A DNA stretch of 5,104 nt from Cytophagales bacterium (GTDB lineage: Bacteria; Bacteroidota; Bacteroidia; Cytophagales; Cyclobacteriaceae), in the NCBI GenBank assembly GCA_003541895.1, contig DPLR01000086.1, positions 1-5,104 on the forward strand, written 5' to 3'. The notes under the pieces are model-generated. The model searched no databases. It worked only from the letters and a program-made list of their open reading frames with translations, and was not told where the DNA came from. The translations under genes and the position numbers were made by a program. Within the stretch, counting starts at the first letter, position 1. Each line of letters opens with the position of its first letter. Positions 1-5,104 of the stretch are shown in pieces.

Positions 1-682
1 CTGTTTTTATCATATCGCCTTTGGCATCGTAATGATGAACCCAGATGCATTTCTTTGCTTGTAGATTTTTTGCACTGATAATAACATCAAATCCACCGTC
101 AGGGTAAGATTTTAATTGAGTAATTTCTCCGGGTAGGTTGAGCATGCCAGGCAAGGCTCGCGCTTGCGAGGTTGCCATGGCATAATGAATCACCACTGGC
201 CGGTAATTAAAATATCCACCGATAATTACCGACTCGCGATTGACCACAAATTCGGTAGCGTTGAATGGAATTGCATTGGTGATGGGAAAAGAAAAATATC
301 CTCCATCTAAAATATTCACAGCAATAACCAGATATCCTTTTTGATCAGAGTTGCCTTTGAAAAGAAAATATATTCGTGATCGGTTAGCCTTGACATGTGC
401 AAGCATAAATTCTTTTGGCACAGGCAAGAAACCTCTATATATCTGCTGTAGTGCTGTATCGAGCCGGGTAATTTCTAATTGATTTTCTTTTATTCCGAGA
501 TAAGATCGATAAAGGATTATGCCCATGGTATCCACAGGCATCACGGCATGAGCTTCCATATCACGTGTTATCAAAAATTCTTTACGATTGGTTTGATGAA
601 CTTGCGCAACCGTGTTTAGCACAATGAAAGAAAACAAATAACAAATACTAAGGAACTTTGATTTTGTTGATGTAAAAAACAT
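1..682 (-). CDS. Exported protein of unknown function, paralog of the upstream gene (3' end outside window)
   Basis: The frame is open from an ATG at 682-680 to the left edge: 227 full codons plus one base, no stop. Residues 1-27 form a plausible signal peptide: basic start (STKSKF), hydrophobic core (about 11-23) and TVAQ near residue 27, so the mature chain would begin around Q27 outside the cytoplasm. I do not recognise the family. The rest is beta-rich in appearance, with short hydrophobic strands and GG or DG turns. It aligns with the gene just upstream: LDTAL (74-78), IYFLF (104-108), a GGY-centred block (about 154-170) and HHYDAKGDM (216-224) match LDTAL, IYLIF, GGY and RTYDAEGVM there. 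The start is chosen for the signal peptide; it overlaps the previous gene by 35 bases in another frame, so the two are probably co-transcribed and perhaps translationally coupled. The next in-frame ATG (residue 42) would remove the signal peptide. Confidence 0.85.
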   Translation of the reverse strand, partial: MFFTSTKSKFLSICYLFSFIVLNTVAQVHQTNRKEFLITRDMEAHAVMPVDTMGIILYRSYLGIKENQLEITRLDTALQQIYRGFLPVPKEFMLAHVKANRSRIYFLFKGNSDQKGYLVIAVNILDGGYFSFPITNAIPFNATEFVVNRESVIIGGYFNYRPVVIHYAMATSQARALPGMLNLPGEITQLKSYPDGGFDVIISAKNLQAKKCIWVHHYDAKGDMIKT

Positions 683-2300
683 TGCGAGTGTTTTTATTGG
701 TCGCCTCCTTTATGATTTGATAGCCATACACATATAAAAAATTATCGTACCAAGTTCTTATGCTACTGTCATCTTGTTTCTCCGAATGGATCGTTTCATC
801 AGAAATTTTCAACTCAGGTTTTATCTTCTCTTCTTTCACATCTGCTTCTTGTGGGGCGATTACTTTAGCGATAATTTCTTTTTCTTCTTTACAAAGAATG
901 GAAGTGTATCCATTGTGGTAAACAAAATCGGACACTTGCTCTTTAGCAGCTAACTTGATATCAGGAAATTTTAACGACAGATCTGATTTGATTTCACCAT
1001 GCGAATCAAAGAACACTACACTTGATCCAAATAATCGATAATCGGCTAATCGTTGAGTGCCATACGGATCGGTAGAGTAGGGGGAGTAATAGCGGTAAGG
1101 CATAGTATATCCAAAAGGACTAAATCCATACATGCTGTAGGGACTATAGTATGGCGTGTAGCCATAGGGATATGGGGTTGAACGATAGCTGCCGCGGCTG
1201 GGACTTTCGAAAATTTCCCCTAAAAAAATAAAACCATTTTCTGTCTCTTCAATTTTTACGGCAGATAAATTAACCCTGAATTCTACAGGCTTGCCAACAC
1301 TTCTGCGCCATTCTGCTTTAGCTTTAATTTTAGCAATTCGTTTTGGTTTGAGGTAATCCAGAAAATGATTGAGCTGCGCAAAATCATAGTAGTTCACTTT
1401 TTGTTCGTTAAATGGATCAACGATTACCGAAAAAATTCCAGCGGCTGCTTTGCTTCCACTGCCATAAGTCCATGTGCCAATGATGGCCATTTCATCTCTG
1501 ATCAGAGAGCTGGTGATCGCTTCGATAACGGTCTTTCGGTCGTCTAACGGAATGATATCCTCAACTATCATTACACCTTCTGCATCATAGGTGCGCACAA
1601 TAATTTTTTTTGCTTTGGTTGACCTACCTTCCACTAACAGCACATTGAAGGTTCCATTGGTGTTGGTACGCACATCCATAATGTCTACGTTGGGCTGAAA
1701 AATTCCAGGAACAATTTTGGCTTTCTCCTCGGCCAAGTTGTATAACATCAGGGCTGGTTCTTGATTGATGTACCCACCGAAAATACTTTTCTCATTCAGA
1801 ATAGTAAAGTGAGTGAGCCGAAGGTTTACTTCTGGTTTGAACTCATGTTGTTTGAATATTTTTTGCTTCGGGTCAATCTCCGTTAAGTTAATCAACCTTC
1901 CATTGCTGTCAGGATTTTGAAAGATGAGATAAATATTTTGATCTTGGTATTCGTGCCCAAGAATATTCATTCGATTGTCGATAGGGATTGAAGTTTCCCA
2001 ACTAACATTGAGGGCTGTGTCTAAAAAAATAACTTCCCAGATTCGTTTATGTTCTTCAAATTTTTCGGTGTCGCGTACTAAGGCCAGTCCATTTTTTTTG
2101 AGTGAGATAATGATGAATTCATGATCTCGGTTTTTGTGCGGATGTTCGTAACGTGCGGGCTGAGTAATTTGCGCGGCAAGATTGAACGTAATGAACAGAG
2201 GAAATACAAATTTGAAATACCGGATGAGGCGCTGCGAGTTCAGATTACAATCAATAGTGAGTTGCCGCAAACACAAAACCAGAAACCAGAAACTCTTCAT
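648..2300 (-). CDS. Exported protein of unknown function with a Tyr/Pro-rich insert
   Basis: A 550-residue protein if started at the ATG at 2300-2298; a GTG directly before it is also in frame. I do not recognise the family. The N-terminus has two hydrophobic stretches (about residues 4-10 and 29-42), the second ending in LAAQ (41-44), a likely signal-peptidase region, so the product is probably secreted or periplasmic. The leader of about 43 residues is unusually long. Residues about 60-345 resemble a beta-rich repeat protein and align with the paralog downstream. Residues 371-414 are a Tyr/Pro-rich insert. Residues about 482-513 are charged and probably disordered (many K, E, D). The C-terminus (about 517-550, YDNFLYVYGYQ then RNVFYINKIKV) looks like a short conserved beta tail. 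The ATG shares its A with the TGA of the upstream EVE gene (TGATG), suggesting coupled translation. Coding status is secure; function is unknown. Confidence 0.88.
   Translation of the reverse strand: MKSFWFLVLCLRQLTIDCNLNSQRLIRYFKFVFPLFITFNLAAQITQPARYEHPHKNRDHEFIIISLKKNGLALVRDTEKFEEHKRIWEVIFLDTALNVSWETSIPIDNRMNILGHEYQDQNIYLIFQNPDSNGRLINLTEIDPKQKIFKQHEFKPEVNLRLTHFTILNEKSIFGGYINQEPALMLYNLAEEKAKIVPGIFQPNVDIMDVRTNTNGTFNVLLVEGRSTKAKKIIVRTYDAEGVMIVEDIIPLDDRKTVIEAITSSLIRDEMAIIGTWTYGSGSKAAAGIFSVIVDPFNEQKVNYYDFAQLNHFLDYLKPKRIAKIKAKAEWRRSVGKPVEFRVNLSAVKIEETENGFIFLGEIFESPSRGSYRSTPYPYGYTPYYSPYSMYGFSPFGYTMPYRYYSPYSTDPYGTQRLADYRLFGSSVVFFDSHGEIKSDLSLKFPDIKLAAKEQVSDFVYHNGYTSILCKEEKEIIAKVIAPQEADVKEEKIKPELKISDETIHSEKQDDSSIRTWYDNFLYVYGYQIIKEATNKNTRNVFYINKIKVP
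1059..1190 (-). repeat. Tyr/Pro-rich low-complexity segment with an internal duplication
   Basis: This encodes residues 371-414 of the exported protein (numbered from the ATG at 2300). Of 44 residues, 14 are Tyr and 8 are Pro, the rest mostly Ser, Gly and Thr. Two successive units can be aligned, residues 380-396 and 397-414; both begin GYT and both contain YYSPYS. The codons for the shared residues differ (for example GGC TAC ACG against GGA TAT ACT), so the duplication is old or kept at the protein level and is not a recent DNA slippage. It sits between a predicted strand (FIFLGEIFES) and another (SSVVFFDSHGE), so it is probably an exposed loop of the folded domain. Confidence 0.75.
2276..2294. 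repeat. Short AAACCAG tandem repeat at the 5' end of the exported-protein gene
   Basis: On the plus strand there are two exact copies of AAACCAG (2276-2282 and 2283-2289) followed by a partial third (AAACT). On the minus strand it falls in codons 3-9 of the exported protein as read from the ATG at 2300. Simple repeats of this kind are more usual between genes than in coding sequence. This is one reason to doubt that the first 25 or so codons are a normal signal peptide. Confidence 0.5.
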
Positions 2301-2698
2301 CACTCACTCATCTTTACAATGGCCTCATATTCTTCGGCCTTCACGGATTGCACCGATAGGCGAGAAGCGCGCACCAGCACCATGTTGGCTAATTTTTTAT
2401 CTGCTTTAATGGTGGCAAGGCTGATCGGGGTTTTTAATTTCTTTTTGAATCCGATTTCAACTGCAGCCCATGCATTGTCTTTAGGGTCAGGGAAAAATTC
2501 CTTGGTGACCTCGGCAATTCCAACAATCGATTTTTCTTCACCGCTATGGTAAACAAAGGCAAGATCACCCTTCTTCATAGCTTTCAAATTATTCCTTGCC
2601 TGAAAATTGCGTACCCCATCCCACGTGGTTCTTTTATCTTTGACTAAATCGTCCATAGAGTAAGTGCCAGGTTCAGTTTTAACAAGCCAATAATTCAT
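2300..2698 (-). CDS. EVE domain-containing protein (PUA-like fold, THYN1-like)
   Basis: A 132-residue cytoplasmic protein that is almost entirely one EVE domain. Visible family signatures are the N-terminal MNYWLVKTEPGTYSMDDL (1-18), WDGVRNFQARNNL (26-38), GDLAFVYHSG (44-53), IVGIAEV (58-64), PDP (70-72), W77, and LVRASRLSVQSV (108-119; the usual Pro after SVQ is Ser118 here). EVE domains share the PUA/YTH-like fold and are thought to bind modified bases in nucleic acids; human THYN1 is a relative. The exact ligand of the bacterial housekeeping type is not established. Length fits the short stand-alone bacterial form. The ATG at 2698-2696 starts exactly at the conserved NYWLVKTEP motif. Its TGA overlaps the ATG of the exported-protein gene, so it heads the minus-strand cluster. 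There is no McrB or other restriction partner in view, so a defence role is not supported. Confidence 0.93.
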   Translation of the reverse strand: MNYWLVKTEPGTYSMDDLVKDKRTTWDGVRNFQARNNLKAMKKGDLAFVYHSGEEKSIVGIAEVTKEFFPDPKDNAWAAVEIGFKKKLKTPISLATIKADKKLANMVLVRASRLSVQSVKAEEYEAIVKMSE

Positions 2699-2775
2699 AA
2701 GTTGTTTTTTTGAAGTTAAAAGAAAGTTAATACAAAAAAGTAAAATGGTATTTTTGAATCCATAAGAAATTTTTA
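2699..2775. promoter_or_regulatory. Divergent intergenic region
   Basis: This very AT-rich 77-base gap separates the starts of the minus-strand EVE cluster and the plus-strand glycosyltransferase, so promoters for both directions should lie here. The plus-strand promoter is listed separately. For the minus strand, the nearest match to TAnnTTTG is TAACTTTC at 2729-2722, one base off and with no TTG at the expected distance upstream, so I do not call it. No convincing operator palindrome or riboswitch is visible. Confidence 0.6.
2727..2756 (+). promoter_or_regulatory. Bacteroidota-type sigma-A promoter for the glycosyltransferase gene
   Basis: TATTTTTG at 2749-2756 matches the Bacteroidota -7 consensus TAnnTTTG exactly. 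TTA at 2727-2729, 19 bases upstream, is a two-of-three match to the -33 TTG element. Transcription would begin near 2761-2764, giving a leader of only about 12-15 bases before the ATG at 2776. No Shine-Dalgarno sequence is present (only the weak AAGAAA at 2763-2768), which is usual for this phylum. In an AT-rich stretch the -7 match could be chance, but its position is right. Confidence 0.5.
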
Positions 2776-3744
2776 ATGAAGGTACTCATCATCCGTTTTT
2801 CGTCTATTGGGGATATTGTGCTTACAACGCCCGTTCCCCGCTGCATTAAAACTCAATTATATGATGCTGAGGTTCATTTTGTAACAAAGAGACAATACCG
2901 CACTATTCTCGAAAATAACCCTTACATCGATAAACTTTTTCTGCTGGATGAGAAGCTCACTGACTTGGTTGATCAACTAAGAAATGAGAAATATGATCTT
3001 GTAATAGACCTTCACAATAACCTTCGTACCCGAATTGTGAAATGGAAGCTCGGTGTTCGGTCAGTCAGCTTCAACAAATTGAATTTGCAAAAATGGTTGA
3101 TGGTTAATTTTAAAATCAATCAGTTGCCGGAAAAGCATATTGTTGATCGTTATCTTGAAACTACCACATCGCTTGGCGTAAGGAATGACGGCCTTGGTCT
3201 TGATTATTTCATTCCAGACAAAGATGTGGTGCCGTGGGAGTGGCTTCCGGAAACGCATCAGCAAGGATATGTGGCTTACGCCATCGGTGCACAACATGAA
3301 ACCAAAAAACTTCCGGTGCACCGAATGATTGAACTATGCGATAAAATAAACAGACCGATTGTGTTGTTGGGGGGTAAAGAAGATTTTGAAAATGCTGAAA
3401 AAGTTTGCAAGGCACTTGAAGTGAAAAGCAAAAATGCAATCATCTTCAATGCTTGCGGAAAATTCAATCTTAATCAATCGGCTGATTTGGTCAGAAAAGC
3501 AGACGTTGTTTTTTCGCACGACACCGGGCTGATGCATATCGCGGCTGCGCTGAAGAAAGAAGTGTACAGCATTTGGGGAAATACGATTCCAGCATTCGGA
3601 ATGTATCCGTACCATACAAAATTCCTTTCCCTCGAAAATAATAATTTGTCTTGTCGACCTTGCTCAAAAATAGGTTACAATAAATGCCCGAAAGGACATT
3701 TCAAATGCATGAATGAGATTAGTTTTGATTTTCAGTTGAGGTGA
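2776..3744 (+). CDS. Glycosyltransferase family 9 protein (ADP-heptose:LPS heptosyltransferase-like)
   Basis: A 322-residue GT-B fold enzyme of the heptosyltransferase family, expected to act at the inner face of the cytoplasmic membrane, moving a sugar (heptose in characterised members) from an ADP-sugar to lipid A-core or a related surface glycan. Domain 1 opens with MKVLIIRFSSIGDIVLTTP (1-19); Asp13 sits where WaaC-type enzymes have their catalytic Asp. YDLVIDLHNNLRTR (73-86) is the next family block. Domain 2 has IGAQHETKKLP (170-180), IVLLGGKED (195-203) and the donor-binding HDTGLMHIAAAL (248-259). The C-terminus has four Cys (293, 296, 304, 311) within CRPC, KCPKGH and KCM, a pattern I associate with Bacteroidota members. 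Length is near complete for the family. The ATG is fixed by the N-terminal motif. It is transcribed alone, away from the EVE cluster and towards purF. Donor and acceptor cannot be told from sequence. Confidence 0.93.
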   Translation: MKVLIIRFSSIGDIVLTTPVPRCIKTQLYDAEVHFVTKRQYRTILENNPYIDKLFLLDEKLTDLVDQLRNEKYDLVIDLHNNLRTRIVKWKLGVRSVSFNKLNLQKWLMVNFKINQLPEKHIVDRYLETTTSLGVRNDGLGLDYFIPDKDVVPWEWLPETHQQGYVAYAIGAQHETKKLPVHRMIELCDKINRPIVLLGGKEDFENAEKVCKALEVKSKNAIIFNACGKFNLNQSADLVRKADVVFSHDTGLMHIAAALKKEVYSIWGNTIPAFGMYPYHTKFLSLENNNLSCRPCSKIGYNKCPKGHFKCMNEISFDFQLR

Positions 3745-3772
3745 GCCGTTTGATCAATACGCTCTCACCAAC
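3735..3772. terminator. Candidate bidirectional terminator stem-loop between convergent genes
   Basis: GGTGAG at 3740-3745 pairs with CTCACC at 3764-3769. Inside it CGT (3747-3749) pairs with ACG (3759-3761) across a small internal loop. Outside it GTT (3735-3737) pairs with AAC (3770-3772) across a two-base bulge. The nine-base loop contains the palindrome TGATCA. The hairpin covers both stop codons (3742-3744 and 3754-3756) of the convergent genes. Neither side has a clear T-run after the stem, so it is not a textbook intrinsic terminator, but its position suits a shared one. Confidence 0.45.
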
Positions 3773-5104
3773 TTCCCTTCCATGTAATTCAAGTACGATT
3801 TGTTGGCTACTTTCATGCCACCGGGCGTTGGGAAATTACCTGTGAAATACCAATCGCCTGAATGATTGGGTATGGCTTTATGTAAATTTTCTATTGATTG
3901 GAAAACTATTTCAAGTTCTGCTTTCATACCTTCGGGCCTCACGATCTCACCAATCTTTTCGGAAATCTCTTCGGGTGTGAAAAGTTTGTAAAGTTTCTTT
4001 ACGAAGTTTTCGCTGCCATCATTTTGCGCACGACACTGCTCGTAAACTTCACCCAGAATGTAATCTCTACCCTGATCTTTGATCAATTGAATCATGGCAC
4101 GGAAAGCAACAAAGTCGCCCATCTTGCTCATGTCAATACCATAGCAATCAGGGAAGCGGATTTGAGGAGCAGATGAGATTACGACAATTTTTTTCGGCCC
4201 AAGGCGATCGAGCATTTTCAAAATACTTTTTTCGAGTGTGGTTCCACGCACGATGGAGTCATCAATAACCACAAGTGTGTCTTTGCCTTTATTGATCACT
4301 TCATATGTAGTGTCGTAAACGTGCGCTACCATTTCATCCCGATGTTCGTCATCCGTAATGAATGTGCGCACCTTCACATCTTTGATTACAATTTTTTCGA
4401 TGCGCGGACGGAAAGATAAAATTTCTTCAAGTGAATCAACCGAAGGTTTCCCGTCAATAATAATATCTTTTTGTTTGCTGACCAGATAATCTTGAATTCC
4501 TTCCATCAACCCAAAGAAGGCAGTCTCAGCGGTGTTAGGAACGTAAGAGAAGACCGTATTCTTCAAGTCAAAGTTGATGGCTTTCAACACTTGTGGCACC
4601 AATAAGTGCCCCAGTTGTTTTCGTTCTTTATAAATCTCAGGATCGTTGCCTCGCGAAAAATAAATTCGTTCAAAGCTGCATGAAGTTTTTTCGAGCGGGG
4701 TGAGAATTTGTTTCTGTGCATAGTCACCGCTCTTGTTGATGATGAGGGCGTGTCCGGGCTGAATTTCTTCGATCTGTTTGTATTCAACATTGAAGGCTGT
4801 TTTAATGGCTTGCTTCTCTGAGGCAACCACAACAATTTCATCATTGGCAAAATAAAATGCAGGACGAATTCCTGAGGGGTCGCGAACCACAAAGGCCGAA
4901 CCTGATCCGGTCATTCCTGCCATTGAATATCCGCCATCAAAATCTTTACACGCTCTTTTTAATACGCGTTGCAGATCAAGTTCATTTTCAATGATGTCAG
5001 AGACTTCTTTGTTGGTGAATTGGTCTTTATATTTTTCAAAAAGCTCTTGCACTTCCACATCCAAAAAGTGACCGATCTTTTCCATTACAGTTACCGTGTC
5101 CACT
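3754..5104 (-). CDS. purF: Amidophosphoribosyltransferase, Bacteroidota long form (5' end outside window)
   Basis: This catalyses the first committed step of purine synthesis in the cytoplasm: PRPP plus glutamine to 5-phosphoribosylamine. The window holds about 450 C-terminal residues. The frame is open through the right edge, and the GTG at 5103-5101 is most likely an internal Val codon, because the DTVTVMEKIGHFLD block just after it lies well inside the family. The class II glutaminase half, including its Cys nucleophile, is therefore mostly missing; I estimate 180 residues are outside, from the roughly 630-residue family length. Visible landmarks, counted from that GTG, are DFDGGYSMAGMTG (54-66), DPSGIRP (75-81), CSFERIYFSRGND (142-154), VFSYVPNTAE (184-193), the PRPP loop VVIDDSIVRGTT (278-289) and CYGIDM (320-325). 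The TGNFPTPGG (421-429) and MEGKLVRAY end are as I recall for the Bacteroidota form. It looks intact and functional. Its stop is 9 bases from that of the glycosyltransferase. Confidence 0.95.
   Translation of the reverse strand, partial: VDTVTVMEKIGHFLDVEVQELFEKYKDQFTNKEVSDIIENELDLQRVLKRACKDFDGGYSMAGMTGSGSAFVVRDPSGIRPAFYFANDEIVVVASEKQAIKTAFNVEYKQIEEIQPGHALIINKSGDYAQKQILTPLEKTSCSFERIYFSRGNDPEIYKERKQLGHLLVPQVLKAINFDLKNTVFSYVPNTAETAFFGLMEGIQDYLVSKQKDIIIDGKPSVDSLEEILSFRPRIEKIVIKDVKVRTFITDDEHRDEMVAHVYDTTYEVINKGKDTLVVIDDSIVRGTTLEKSILKMLDRLGPKKIVVISSAPQIRFPDCYGIDMSKMGDFVAFRAMIQLIKDQGRDYILGEVYEQCRAQNDGSENFVKKLYKLFTPEEISEKIGEIVRPEGMKAELEIVFQSIENLHKAIPNHSGDWYFTGNFPTPGGMKVANKSYLNYMEGKLVRAY

Noticed and set aside
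704..710. A perfect AAGGAGG Shine-Dalgarno core on the minus strand upstream of the left-edge gene.
   Set aside because: It lies 21 bases before the ATG, too far to position it, with no ATG, GTG or TTG at normal spacing. It is simply Lys-Glu codons of the overlapping gene, and this phylum rarely uses such sites.
2121..2552. A 143-codon plus-strand open frame crossing the EVE/exported-protein junction.
   Set aside because: It is antisense to two well-supported genes, has no recognisable motif and has the composition of a shadow frame.
2300..2698. EVE domain as part of a modification-dependent restriction system.
   Set aside because: Such systems fuse EVE to, or place it beside, an McrB-type GTPase or a nuclease. 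Here the domain stands alone next to secreted and housekeeping genes.
2722..2729. Possible minus-strand -7 element (TAACTTTC) for the EVE cluster.
   Set aside because: It has one mismatch to the consensus and no TTG at about 19 bases upstream; the AT-rich context makes chance matches likely.
3061..3615. Several minus-strand open frames of 63-93 codons inside the glycosyltransferase gene.
   Set aside because: They overlap each other and a gene whose family motifs fix the true frame; none has any domain signature.
4584..4892. A 102-codon minus-strand frame inside purF.
   Set aside because: It is a shifted reading of the same strand as purF, whose motifs continue unbroken through the region, so there is no frameshift.
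5101..5103. GTG as the start codon of purF.
   Set aside because: Starting here would remove the catalytic glutaminase N-terminus. The family has about 180 more residues upstream, so this is an internal Val codon at the window edge.

Overview
This window looks like ordinary chromosome from a member of the Bacteroidota, probably a Cytophagales-like or related environmental lineage. Four things point there: the long amidophosphoribosyltransferase variant with the C-terminal end typical of that phylum, a TAnnTTTG-type promoter element, almost no Shine-Dalgarno signals at the likely starts, and moderate to low GC. The lineage is inferred from these family resemblances; no database was searched.

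Layout. Positions 1-2698 form a compact minus-strand gene cluster that reads right to left. It starts with a small EVE-domain (PUA-like fold) protein at 2300-2698. Next comes a 550-residue exported protein of unknown function (648-2300), whose ATG shares one base with the EVE stop codon. Last is a second exported protein (1-682, cut by the left edge), whose start lies 35 bases inside the end of the previous gene. The two exported proteins are diverged tandem paralogs: they align from the end of the signal peptide to the window edge. The left-edge gene is clear by direct translation even though it has no stop inside the window.

A 77-base AT-rich gap (2699-2775) separates this cluster from a divergent plus-strand gene. 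That gene is a family 9 glycosyltransferase (ADP-heptose:LPS heptosyltransferase-like, 2776-3744) and has a good Bacteroidota promoter match just upstream. It converges on a minus-strand amidophosphoribosyltransferase (PurF, 3754-5104, N-terminus outside the window). Only 9 bases separate the two stop codons, and a stem-loop spans both of them.

How the genes relate. The glycosyltransferase (cell-surface glycan assembly) and PurF (first committed step of purine synthesis) are housekeeping genes with no evident link to each other or to the exported pair. The only part that looks undescribed is the EVE/exported-paralog cluster. There are no RNA genes, mobile elements, CRISPR arrays or gene-free stretches over 300 bases. 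I see no sign of a defence or mobile system.
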